Assembly (NCBI GenBank): GCA_045594445.1
Contig: JAZNYL010000111.1
Coordinates: 1 to 64,000, forward strand
DNA: 64,000 nucleotides
Direction: 5' to 3'
DNA from: SVQP01 sp045594445
GTDB lineage: Bacteria; Bacillota; Clostridia; Oscillospirales; CAG-272
This document shows, piece after piece, positions 1 through 8,018 of the stretch; the stretch's first letter is position 1; every line of letters begins with the position of its first letter. The notes under the pieces were generated by a model. That model had not been told where the DNA came from and did not search any database. It saw only the letters and a program-made list of their open reading frames with translations. A program made the translations under genes and the position numbers.

Positions 1-2600
1 TACTGTCTGTGCAACAAGAACCTTGTCACATACAGAGCAGTGCTTACCTTCGGTCAAACCGGTTGCGGTACAAGTAGGAGCTACCGCTGCGTCGATTACC
101 TCAGTGTGACCAAGTGCATCAACTACTTCCTGTGCAACGAGGACTTCGCCGCATACGGAGCAGTGCTTACCTTCGGTCAAGCCGGTTTCGGTACAAGTAG
201 CAGCGACTGCTGCATCAATTACTTCGGTGTGGCCCTTAGCTACAGTCTCGTCACCCGTGTATGTATCTCCGCAAGCGGAGCAAGTATAGGTAGTGTAGCC
301 CTCATCCGAGCAAGTCGGGTCGGTTACTACGGATTCGTATTTATGGCCAAGTGCTGCCGCCAGTTCCGTACCGCATACGGTACAGGTCTGCGCGTTTTCG
401 CAATCAGCTGCTGCGCCGGGGGTATGACCCTTTGCTGCAACCTCTTCGGTATAGCTGTCGCCACAAGCGGAGCAAGTGAAGGTCTTAACGCCCGCTGCCG
501 AACAAGTGGGTTCGGTGGTGACTACACTGCTATAATTGTGGTCAAGCTTTGCGATTTCTTTTTGTTCAACTGTCACTGTGCCACAAGTGGAGCACTTCTT
601 ACCTTCAGTCAAGCCGGTAGCAGAACAAGTTGCATCCTTGCCGGCAACAGTTACTTCGGTGTGACCCAAAGCTGCGATTTCGTTATCCGTATAACTATCA
701 CCGCAAGCGCAAGTATAAGTCGTGTAACCGCCTGCCAAGCAAGTGGGCTCGGTTACAACAGATTCGTAGCTGTGACCCTTAGCAGGAACTTCGGTCTGTG
801 CGGTCAGAATCTCGCCGCAAACCGAGCACTTCACGCCGGCGGTCAAGCCGGTCTCGGTGCAAGTAGCATCAACCGCGGGAATCTCGGTCTCTTTGTGACC
901 AAGTGCACTTCCCTCTTCGGTCAGCGTGTCGGTCACGTCGCAACGGTCGCACTTCGCGGTCTTGGTGCCGTCCGCGGTGCAGGTTGCATTATTGTCGCTT
1001 ACGTAATTCGTAAAGCTGTGTCCAAGCGCCTCCACGTTAGAATCTACGTAAGAATTCGAACATCTGGAACAAGTGTGAGTCGTGTAACCGCCTGCCAAGC
1101 AAGTAGGAGCGGTTACGACTGCCTTGTAATCGTGACCAAGTGCACTTCCCTCGTCGGTCTTCGTATCGGTCACGTCGCAACGGTCGCACTTCGCGGTCTT
1201 GGTGCCGTCCGCGGTGCAGGTTGCGTCTTCATTGCTTACGTAATTCGTAAAGCTGTGTCCAAGCGCGTCAACCTCGTTTGCGGTGTAAGTATTACCGCAA
1301 GCGCAAGTATAAGTGGTGTAGCCCTCATCCGAGCAAGTCGGGTCGGTTACTACAGATTCGTAGCTGTGGCCCTTGGCAGCAACAACGCTCTGCGCGGCCA
1401 AAATCTCGCCGCAAACCGAGCACTTCACGCCGGCGGTCAGGCCGGTTTCTTCGCAAGTAGCATCAACCGCAGGAATGGTTTCCTCGGTGTGACCCTTTGC
1501 GCCGATCGTCACAGTCTCGCGGCTCAACTCCACCTTACAAACGGTACAATAAACAATGTTGTCGTAAGAGCCGTCCTCGGTACAGGTAGCAGCCTTTTCG
1601 TTTTCCTTCACAGCCTCGCCGGAGGTGTGGCCTTTTGCGGGAATGGTCTCGGTCGTGCGAGACAGCTCTGCGCTACATACAGTACAGTAAGTTGCGTTAT
1701 CGTAAGAACCGTCTGCGGTACAGGTTGCGGCAACTTCGTTCTCCACAACAACTGCGCCCTCGGTGTGGCCAAGTGCAGCAACCTCGTCAGCAACGTAGCT
1801 GTCTCCACACTTGGAGCAAGTATAGGTGGTGTAGCCCTTCTCCGTGCAAGTAGGATCGGTTACAACGGATTCGTAGCTATGTCCTGCTGCCTCGCCCTCG
1901 GTTGTACCGCACTCAGTACAAGTCTTGGGGACGGTGCAAGTTGCATCCTGCCAAGCGTGCGGGGGCGTTCTTGTTTCGCCACAAACGTTACAATCCGCAT
2001 CGCATACGTTGTCATATGTGTGAGGCAGCTTTTCTACCGTTGTCTGCGCGAGGGTTACCTCGCTACATACCGAGCAGTGCTTGCCTTCGGTCAAGCCGGT
2101 TGCGGAACAAGTAGGAGCCACTGCCGCATCAATCACTTCGGTGTGAGGCTTCTTTTCAATCGTATTGGGAGTGCGGGAAACTTCTTCGTCACATACCGAG
2201 CAGTACACAACGGAATCGTAAGAACCTTCAGCGGAGCAAGTAGACTCAACGCGGTTCTCTTCTACCGCTGCAGCCTCGGTGTGCGCCAGCTTATCTACCT
2301 TCTCGGTATATGCATCGCCACAAGCGGAACAAGTGTAGGTCTTGACACCCTCTGCAGAGCAAGTGGGTTCACCGGTAACTACGCCTTCATAGCTGTGGTC
2401 AAGTGCGTTGATTGTGGTCTTGCCCTCGATGTGATCACAGCGAGAGCAATCCTTGTGCGCAGTATAGCCGGGCTCGGTACAAGTTGCATCCTTGGCTGCA
2501 ACGTCTACAAGATCGTGTCCGAGTTCAGCTACGATCGTATATCCACACACGGTACAGGTCTGCGCGGAGGTACAAGTTGCAGCATCACCGGGGGTACAGG
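1..2600 (-). repeat. Array of about two dozen coding Cys-module repeats
   Basis: Direct DNA repeats of roughly 90-130 bases encode the CxxC/GH modules of the giant protein. Several neighbouring units are nearly identical; for example the segments around 905-1140 and 1140-1270 repeat one another, as do units ending in the same GCCAAGTGC-type string. Some units carry C-A-C instead of CxxC (near 700 and 1300). Such an array is prone to unit gain or loss by recombination and to misassembly. Confidence 0.75.
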
Positions 2601-4950
2601 TTTCGCATTTCCAAGTACCGATAACGTTGGCGTTCAGTTCTTTACCTGTTACGGCTTCCGTTGCAGAGTTATCAGCGGCTGTGGTGTGCAAGGTATAACT
2701 AAAATCGGGAATTGTGTGTGTTGCATTGTCTACACCGCAGTAGGTCTTGCCGGTCTCCATTTCCAAAGTCTTATTCTCGCCGGCAACGTACAGACGAGGA
2801 GTTAAGTTATACACAGTTCTACCTGAAATATTAGCAGTTGTCATCGCAACGGACGTCTGGCTTCGGGGACCCATAATGACTGTTACGCCCGGAGTACCGC
2901 TCATGGTTACCGTACCGGAGCCGTTGGTCTGCACGACGCCGCCGAAAGCACCGGTGGATGCAACGGTCATAGTGCCATCCACAATCAACTGTGCGGTACC
3001 GCTGAAGGAGGATGCCATCAAATCAGCCGCCGTAGGATAACGGTATCTTGCATATTTGTCAGCGGATGTAGTTTCTTGGGAAACGTCACATTGGTCACTG
3101 AAGCTATCCATCACCGCCAACTGACTTGTGACATTCAGAGCTGCACCTTCATGAATATACAACAACGCGCCGGGCAGCAGTCTCATCTTCTGTGCCACTG
3201 TAAACGTTCCTTCATTTTGGTGAATCTGGAAATTATAAGGAATCGGGAAATAGTCTGTATTCGAGTTTACGGAATGATTCGAGCCGGCGACATTAATCGT
3301 CATTTTAAGACTGCCAAGTGTAACGTTTCCATTAAAGTCCATGGTAGTGGTGCCCACACGGTCATGAAGGCCATTTCCGCAATCGGCTACATATCGCTCT
3401 GAATCGTAGGAAATGTCCACAGAGCCGTTCTCCAAATTATACAGAGCATCGGAAGGCCCAATGATTGTTTGGCAGGCAACGGTATGTCGTTCCGGAATAG
3501 TAATAATAACACTCACAGCCGCCGTGTACGCATCAATGTATCCCTTCATGCTCGCGCCGTAGTCCATGTGCACGTCACACTGAATGTTCATCAATGCGTA
3601 TCGATTCCACGGGAAAACGTTATCGTTTTCGGTAGTGGTGCCAACAACGTACTGACCGTTTCTCTGGTCCATGACCACAAACGGCTGGTAGACTACACCG
3701 CCATTTGCTACGTTCATTTTGCCGTCACCCAAAACGTAGCCACAGGAAGACAGAATACCGCTGACGTTCAAGGTGCCCTCCAGTTGTACGTTGGAGTGCG
3801 CCCCCGCGGTACCACCGATAATACCGATGTAGCTGTCGTGTCCGCAGCAGATCGTGCCGCCAATCACAAATTTAGCACCGGATGCAACGTTCACGGTAGT
3901 ATCGGAAGGGATAGTCAGCGTATAGGTAACCTTGTTGAGCGGCTTAAGCATATCGTCTTTGTTTGAGATGGTTAGCTTTTTATTTGCATGCTCCAAGGTA
4001 CTATTCATACCGCCTTCCACGGTCTTGGTCTCGGTATCAATGGTCAGGTCTGTGGAGTTGTAAGGCACCAGCAGCGTCTGTCCGCTATTAAGTGTAAATG
4101 TCTGGGTATTTAGTCCATAAACGGTACCACCGCGATAAGGAACAATCGTTCCCGAAGATCCTGCTGCACTGATAGCTTCATCCAGATATCCATAATAAAT
4201 ACTGGATCCCTGCACATAGTAGATAGCGCTGCCCGTTTTTACAAATACAGGCCAAATCGTAGCCGAATTCTTTCCGTCATACGAAAGACTGGCAGCTCCA
4301 TCTGTATTCAGCGCACCGTCAACACTGGACATCCACCCAAAAAACTCATATCCTGAGTTTGCGGTAGCATTCAATGTATAAGTATGATCGTCTAAATTAG
4401 TAAAGTCTTGCTGATTGGTCACGTCTGTACCATCTACAGTAATCGCACCTCCGGTGCTAGGTTTTACCGTTGTTATAATGCTCGCACCAAGAGACTCTTG
4501 AGAAACATTGGCAAAGTCTATGGTGATCGTCGTACTGTTCGATGATCCTTTACCTGAAGTTGCGGTATAAGTCAAAGACGTCGTTGTTGCATCAAGAGTT
4601 TTGGCTGCAGCAGTATCGTTTGTTCCCATACCGGTGGTCGTAATATTGAAGTTCACAGCACGTGCAGAGCCATCACTTTTTGTGCCTGTATTGGTTATAG
4701 TAAACGTGACAGTTTGGGTAGAAGCACAAGACGAACCGGTACCGTACGCCAAGATTTTCCAACCTGTTGCGGTTGTTTCGATAGTCACATTGCCACTACT
4801 GGAGACTGAAAGCTGAAAACAGCTGTAATTTGCTGTTTCTGCCGCTGAAGCCGGCACCAACAACATAACCAGTATAACAATCAGTGACCAAGCTGCCACT
4901 AAAGCAAGTACATATCTTATATATTTGTTTTTGCGAATGATTTCTTTCAT
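1..4950 (-). CDS. Giant secreted Cys-module surface protein (C-terminus outside window)
   Basis: Open frame of at least 1650 codons from ATG 4950 (AGGAG 8-10 bases upstream) that is still open at base 1, so the C-terminus is missing. An N-terminal hydrophobic segment (about residues 12-37, ending in PASAAETA) looks like a signal peptide. Residues roughly 150-240 contain an InlB/Flg_new-type repeat (GYEFFGWMSS). The next several hundred residues are Gly/Thr/Asn-rich and resemble a beta-helix. The last 850 or so residues are about two dozen modules with CxxC (CSVCG, CTVCG, CDRCD) and GH motifs. It is a paralogue of the 11531-16945 protein, sharing the YLDEAI-SAAGSSGTI and Cys modules, so a C-terminal dockerin is possible beyond the edge. 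Its ATG overlaps the preceding stop (ATGA), implying translational coupling with the membrane gene. Function inferred only: cell-surface or extracellular structural/adhesive protein. Confidence 0.85.
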   Translation of the reverse strand, partial: MKEIIRKNKYIRYVLALVAAWSLIVILVMLLVPASAAETANYSCFQLSVSSSGNVTIETTATGWKILAYGTGSSCASTQTVTFTITNTGTKSDGSARAVNFNITTTGMGTNDTAAAKTLDATTTSLTYTATSGKGSSNSTTITIDFANVSQESLGASIITTVKPSTGGAITVDGTDVTNQQDFTNLDDHTYTLNATANSGYEFFGWMSSVDGALNTDGAASLSYDGKNSATIWPVFVKTGSAIYYVQGSSIYYGYLDEAISAAGSSGTIVPYRGGTVYGLNTQTFTLNSGQTLLVPYNSTDLTIDTETKTVEGGMNSTLEHANKKLTISNKDDMLKPLNKVTYTLTIPSDTTVNVASGAKFVIGGTICCGHDSYIGIIGGTAGAHSNVQLEGTLNVSGILSSCGYVLGDGKMNVANGGVVYQPFVVMDQRNGQYVVGTTTENDNVFPWNRYALMNIQCDVHMDYGASMKGYIDAYTAAVSVIITIPERHTVACQTIIGPSDALYNLENGSVDISYDSERYVADCGNGLHDRVGTTTMDFNGNVTLGSLKMTINVAGSNHSVNSNTDYFPIPYNFQIHQNEGTFTVAQKMRLLPGALLYIHEGAALNVTSQLAVMDSFSDQCDVSQETTSADKYARYRYPTAADLMASSFSGTAQLIVDGTMTVASTGAFGGVVQTNGSGTVTMSGTPGVTVIMGPRSQTSVAMTTANISGRTVYNLTPRLYVAGENKTLEMETGKTYCGVDNATHTIPDFSYTLHTTAADNSATEAVTGKELNANVIGTWKCETCTPGDAATCTSAQTCTVCGYTIVAELGHDLVDVAAKDATCTEPGYTAHKDCSRCDHIEGKTTINALDHSYEGVVTGEPTCSAEGVKTYTCSACGDAYTEKVDKLAHTEAAAVEENRVESTCSAEGSYDSVVYCSVCDEEVSRTPNTIEKKPHTEVIDAAVAPTCSATGLTEGKHCSVCSEVTLAQTTVEKLPHTYDNVCDADCNVCGETRTPPHAWQDATCTVPKTCTECGTTEGEAAGHSYESVVTDPTCTEKGYTTYTCSKCGDSYVADEVAALGHTEGAVVVENEVAATCTADGSYDNATYCTVCSAELSRTTETIPAKGHTSGEAVKENEKAATCTEDGSYDNIVYCTVCKVELSRETVTIGAKGHTEETIPAVDATCEETGLTAGVKCSVCGEILAAQSVVAAKGHSYESVVTDPTCSDEGYTTYTCACGNTYTANEVDALGHSFTNYVSNEDATCTADGTKTAKCDRCDVTDTKTDEGSALGHDYKAVVTAPTCLAGGYTTHTCSRCSNSYVDSNVEALGHSFTNYVSDNNATCTADGTKTAKCDRCDVTDTLTEEGSALGHKETEIPAVDATCTETGLTAGVKCSVCGEILTAQTEVPAKGHSYESVVTEPTCLAGGYTTYTCACGDSYTDNEIAALGHTEVTVAGKDATCSATGLTEGKKCSTCGTVTVEQKEIAKLDHNYSSVVTTEPTCSAAGVKTFTCSACGDSYTEEVAAKGHTPGAAADCENAQTCTVCGTELAAALGHKYESVVTDPTCSDEGYTTYTCSACGDTYTGDETVAKGHTEVIDAAVAATCTETGLTEGKHCSVCGEVLVAQEVVDALGHTEVIDAAVAPTCTATGLTEGKHCSVCDKVLVAQTV

Positions 4951-5540
4951 GAAGTCACTCCTTTTTTATTTTTTTTACAAAGCAGGATCAGATAATATAT
5001 ATCAAAACCCAAACAGATTCCGCCGAGCCACAAGATCAGTGGCCGATAAAGTATGATTCCATTAAGAATCGTTGCTGCCAAGGTTCCCACAAATTTTGAT
5101 AGTGCTATTATAATAGAGGTCCAGTTTCCGGGGCATTTATGGAGTCGTATCACAAATGCAATGGACATGATGGCATTGATCAAAAATGCAGCAAGTTCCC
5201 ATTTCCCTGCCCCAATGGTCAAAGCAAACATGACAAGCATAACAATTCCAAGTATAATAGTATTATTCAAAACATTCATCGGTCTTCCGCGGTCATACAA
5301 AAACATAGTCACCAAGACTCCAATATCTAAAACCAACCATGTAATTTGTATCGCAAATGCGACTGAATGTGTACTATTATTCAAAATTTGATGCGACACC
5401 ATCCATAATTCCCATGCGAAATTCTGACAGATGGCAAGCTTTGGTATAAACCACGTTTTATTCTGAAAGCCTAAAATGATTGCCGTAATATAGACGATAC
5501 TCCAACAGACACCGCTAGTGACATCAAGTATTACATCCAT
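4947..5540 (-). CDS. Seven-helix membrane protein resembling Pyr4/PaxB-type terpene cyclases
   Basis: A 197-residue, almost wholly hydrophobic protein with about seven predicted membrane segments. ATG 5540 follows AGGAG; the first bases overlap the end of the Lgt-like gene and the stop overlaps the next ATG by ATGA. From memory, the pattern N40-x2-W43-E44 in the second helix, TWLVLDIG (D72), and a last helix with FDIYYL (D180) match the layout of the fungal integral-membrane cyclases (Pyr4, PaxB), whose key acidic residues sit in helix 2 and the last helix; bacterial relatives are annotated as transmembrane-type terpene cyclases. The length is slightly shorter than the fungal enzymes (about 240). 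Catalysis is not shown: it could equally be a non-enzymatic membrane protein of the same fold. Its setting between an Lgt-like gene and a giant surface protein suggests a lipid-linked role in surface assembly. Confidence 0.5.
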   Translation of the reverse strand: MDVILDVTSGVCWSIVYITAIILGFQNKTWFIPKLAICQNFAWELWMVSHQILNNSTHSVAFAIQITWLVLDIGVLVTMFLYDRGRPMNVLNNTIILGIVMLVMFALTIGAGKWELAAFLINAIMSIAFVIRLHKCPGNWTSIIIALSKFVGTLAATILNGIILYRPLILWLGGICLGFDIYYLILLCKKNKKGVTS

Positions 5541-6201
5541 CTGCGTTTCTCCTGTGTAGGATAATCAACCACATTGAACTTGCTATAATAGCAACGATTG
5601 AATACCACTGACCTTGGCTTAACAATAACCAATCTTTGGGAGTATCTCGCAAAAATTCAATCAGGAATCTCATAATTCCGTATGAAATCATAAAGGTCGG
5701 ATACAAGTTCCCTTGTTTTTTGCGAGTTGATTCCATATACCAAAGAACAGCCAACAAAACACTGTCGTATACCGATTCAAATAATTGCACCGGTAAAATC
5801 ACCTGTTTCCCGAATATCTCAAGCGGAAATGCACCGCAACAACCGTCAATAAAACACCCCACACGCATCAACGTGATCATGATGGCAACACCCGGAGCGC
5901 AACAATCAATCGCTTGTCTTGCGCTCAAACCAAAGGGTTTGGCCAATGCAAGGAAACAAATCGGGATCAAGAATACAGCTCCATAAAAGGAGAACCCACC
6001 GAAGGTAATTCCCTGCTCCGCAACTGTTTTAAAATTCTCGGCTATGTAGAGAAGCTTACACCCAAGTACACCCACAGCGGTCAAAGCCAAAGAAAACACA
6101 ATCGCTTTCCACGCGGACATCCCATACGTTTTTCGTCGCATCACCGTAATCACGCTCATCGCAACCACGCCTATGCACAACATAACACTATATGCGGACA
6201 T
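5524..6201 (-). CDS. Lgt-like (prolipoprotein diacylglyceryl transferase family) membrane protein
   Basis: A 225-residue polytopic membrane protein; ATG 6201 with GAGGA upstream. It keeps the family frame: GGFSFYG (residues 68-74), APG-AI (102-107), R113-VGCF-ID-GCC, QLFE (139-142), and a C-terminal EFLRDT-KDW-LSQGQW stretch. Authentic Lgt has His in the SFHG position and the signature RxxNFxNxE; here the His is Tyr73 and the Asn and Glu positions are Cys/Asp/Cys. That places it in the RxGCFxxGCC side branch, often duplicated in Firmicutes, so ordinary lipoprotein lipidation is doubtful. It lies 49 bases after the prepilin gene and overlaps the next gene, so it is part of the surface locus. 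It probably transfers or binds a lipid group; substrate unknown. Confidence 0.7.
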   Translation of the reverse strand: MSAYSVMLCIGVVAMSVITVMRRKTYGMSAWKAIVFSLALTAVGVLGCKLLYIAENFKTVAEQGITFGGFSFYGAVFLIPICFLALAKPFGLSARQAIDCCAPGVAIMITLMRVGCFIDGCCGAFPLEIFGKQVILPVQLFESVYDSVLLAVLWYMESTRKKQGNLYPTFMISYGIMRFLIEFLRDTPKDWLLLSQGQWYSIVAIIASSMWLIILHRRNADGCNT

Positions 6202-6250
6202 TAATCTTTCCTCATTTCATAGAGTTGCTTTTATGTCAATTTAATAATCT

Positions 6251-7438
6251 TTATTCAGACAGGTTGTGAAAGAAAGTAATCTTTCCGTTCGTATCCACGT
6301 ATACAGATACAACAATATCGCCTACATTTGCGTTGGCACTAGCATAAGAGTTAACAGTAACCACATACTCATTTACAACACTGGAAACATAGTCGCTTGT
6401 ATACAATCCATCCTGCTGAAATTCAGGACGGCTTTGAATAATAGAGGACATATTATTCACTTGACCAAGCAGTGCAATATATGCTTTTGCATCATTTTCT
6501 GCATTACCATTAGGGTAAGCTGCCATTGCCGCTTGACATTTTGAGCACCCATCCTCAGGATTATCAAGGTCTCCCATTACGTGATTAGTAGTATTAACAA
6601 TGATTTCACTTAATGCCGCCTGGGCTGCTTGATCGGAAGGCAAATCAGGATTCAAATGATTAAATGAATCAGCATTGTTGAAAGTCGCTATACATTCAAG
6701 GCAATTAGTAGACAATACATATCCTTTATACTGGGCATACTGGGCGGCTAATGCAGTTTTGGCAATGTCCATGACATCTGTTCCATCAGGGAAGTTAAAT
6801 TGAACGCCGTCAGAAGGCAGTCCTGAGTCCAAATTCTTCCACCATGCGATAAACGCCTCAGTGTTGACAATACTCTTATCGGACATGTTTGCAGCAACAT
6901 CCAGCACTGCCTTGTTTGCCTCTGCGCTAGTTCCATTCGTATAGCCCTTCAAAGCACCTGTCAGCATTTCAACAGTTTGCATAAGATCCTTGGTATTGTG
7001 CACAGTTTGTCCCTGAGCGTTAGTATGACTGCCAAAATAACTAGACGAGTTAATAGCATTCGCTTCAGCATTAGTGAAAACACTAGGCCATCCTTTATAC
7101 GACACCTTAAGTTCATCATCGTAGTCTTCTCCAAAGGTAGCCACTATTGCTTCATTAACCATCTGATCCATGTCTACGGTTGAACCGCCAATATCAACAC
7201 CACCGTTTTGTTTAATGACAATATAACCAGACTGGCCTGCATACTTTGTCATATCTCCTTCTAAGCCAGAATACAGATCAACTGCCTTCTGAATGTCGGC
7301 AACCATCTGCTCATCCGCAGCCTTTTGTGCCTTCGGCACGTAGACGCTGACACCGATGACGGCGACGCTTGCGAGAATTGCCATAATTGCAATAACCACA
7401 ATCAGTTCGACCAAAGAAAAGCCTTTGTTGTTTTTCAT
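6251..7438 (-). CDS. Prepilin-like protein A (N-terminal cleavage/methylation motif)
   Basis: A 395-residue protein. I use ATG 7438 (AAGGAG 8 bases upstream) rather than the longer frame to 7498, because it gives a canonical type IV prepilin leader: MKNNKG then F-S-L-V-E (Glu at mature +5) followed by a hydrophobic helix to about residue 28. The body is unusually long for a pilin (typically 130-200) and has a Cys cluster (CLEC near 260 and CSKC near 315). It is the first gene of locus A, preceded by a 300-base structured leader. Its N-terminus is nearly identical to that of the 16969-18147 protein. It needs a prepilin peptidase and pilus or type II-like motor encoded elsewhere. Inferred role: tip, minor or pseudopilin subunit. 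Confidence 0.85.
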   Translation of the reverse strand: MKNNKGFSLVELIVVIAIMAILASVAVIGVSVYVPKAQKAADEQMVADIQKAVDLYSGLEGDMTKYAGQSGYIVIKQNGGVDIGGSTVDMDQMVNEAIVATFGEDYDDELKVSYKGWPSVFTNAEANAINSSSYFGSHTNAQGQTVHNTKDLMQTVEMLTGALKGYTNGTSAEANKAVLDVAANMSDKSIVNTEAFIAWWKNLDSGLPSDGVQFNFPDGTDVMDIAKTALAAQYAQYKGYVLSTNCLECIATFNNADSFNHLNPDLPSDQAAQAALSEIIVNTTNHVMGDLDNPEDGCSKCQAAMAAYPNGNAENDAKAYIALLGQVNNMSSIIQSRPEFQQDGLYTSDYVSSVVNEYVVTVNSYASANANVGDIVVSVYVDTNGKITFFHNLSE

Positions 7439-7744
7439 GTTTTTTCTCCTTAAAAATAAATTATTTTTACCAATGTCTGTCAGCATGGCTTGCGTCATGC
7501 TATCGCTCTTGCGAGCTCTGCGGCGGAACCCCTTTTTTATTTTTTTGTTGATAGGGTTCCTTTTGAGTAATACCTATGTGTTTCCCTGCCCCCCTCGGAA
7601 GTCTGATGACTCAGACTTCCGAGGGAAATAAAGAGGGTACCCTCTTTATTTCGGAAAATTTTCGCGCTTTTCGGCCACCTACCCCGCACGATTTTGCGCG
7701 GCTTTGCCGAAATTTGCATATTCCCCACATTATTATTCCATTCT
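7439..7744 (-). promoter_or_regulatory. Long structured 5' leader of prepilin gene A
   Basis: About 300 transcribed but uncoding bases between promoter and ATG. In RNA sense it contains two perfect palindromic hairpins (7592-7652), a conserved core AACACAT-n-ATTACT-n-AAAAG followed by a GGAACCC/GGGGTTCC stem (about 7529-7585), and a TAGCATG/CATGCT hairpin (7490-7503) just before the ribosome binding site. The core and the last hairpin recur in the leader of prepilin gene B. I could not match it to a known riboswitch; the c-di-GMP-I core is not visible. Confidence 0.55.
7592..7652. repeat. Two abutting perfect palindromes
   Basis: 7592-7606 and 7611-7625 are perfect 15-base arms with a TGAC loop; 7625-7652 is a perfect 28-base palindrome centred on GGTACC. 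Both fall inside the leader of prepilin A and are absent from the otherwise related leader of prepilin B, so they look like an insertion. Confidence 0.8.
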
Positions 7745-7772
7745 ATTATACTTATGTAAAATATTTTTACAA
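7745..7772 (-). promoter_or_regulatory. Promoter of surface locus A
   Basis: On the minus strand TTGTAA (7767-7772), a 16-base spacer and TATAAT (7745-7750). The flanking GGGATTGTAAAAA and AGTATAATAGAATGGAATAAT strings are repeated almost exactly at the promoter of locus B. Confidence 0.7.
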
Positions 7773-7902
7773 TCCCTTTTTCACCAAATGCTAAAATGCT
7801 GACACGAAACGAAAAACGCTATATATGCCATTCTTGCGATTATCACGATTGCTGGAAGGAGCACTCCTCCCCTACGAAAGGTGAACGAACAATGCAATCA
7901 CC

Positions 7903-7930
7903 CGTAGGGGCTGGCGCCCACGACAGCCCG
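7903..7930 (+). repeat. REP-like palindromic repeat, copy 1
   Basis: A 28-base GC-rich element beginning CGTAGGGGC and ending CAGCCCG. About 22 of 28 positions match the reverse strand at 40543-40570, and the CCCGTAGGGGC end recurs inside the DUF1385 gene at 22307-22392. A further CCCCTACG lies 30 bases upstream in inverse orientation. The rest of 7773-8018 holds no gene that I can support. Confidence 0.55.
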
Positions 7931-7948
7931 GATAGGCGCGGAGAACGC

Positions 7949-7976
7949 AAAAAAGCCGCCTGTTGGCGGCTTTTCT
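7949..7976 (-). terminator. Terminator of surface locus B
   Basis: Minus-strand hairpin AAAAGCCGCC-AACA-GGCGGC followed by six T residues, about 45 bases after the stop of the 8019-9245 gene. Confidence 0.85.
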
Positions 7977-8018
7977 TCAGCAATTCAGCATTCAGCATTG
8001 CGCGCGAACGCTCCTGCG

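Noticed and set aside
1..2600. CRISPR array suggested by the regular repeats
   Set aside because: Repeat and spacer structure is absent; the units are coding, in frame, longer and variable.
40..2805. Uninterrupted 921-codon frame on the plus strand
   Set aside because: It is antisense to the repetitive Cys-module part of the giant minus-strand protein; periodic repeats keep the opposite frame open. No ribosome binding site or recognisable domain.
7439..7744. c-di-GMP-I riboswitch upstream of prepilin A
   Set aside because: Such riboswitches often precede pilin genes in Clostridia, but the expected GCAAACC and GGGACGCAAAGCC core strings are not present.
7499..8018. Insertion sequence or tRNA in the intergenic region
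   Set aside because: No transposase frame, terminal inverted repeats with target duplication, or tRNA cloverleaf could be found; only leader, palindromes and a terminator.
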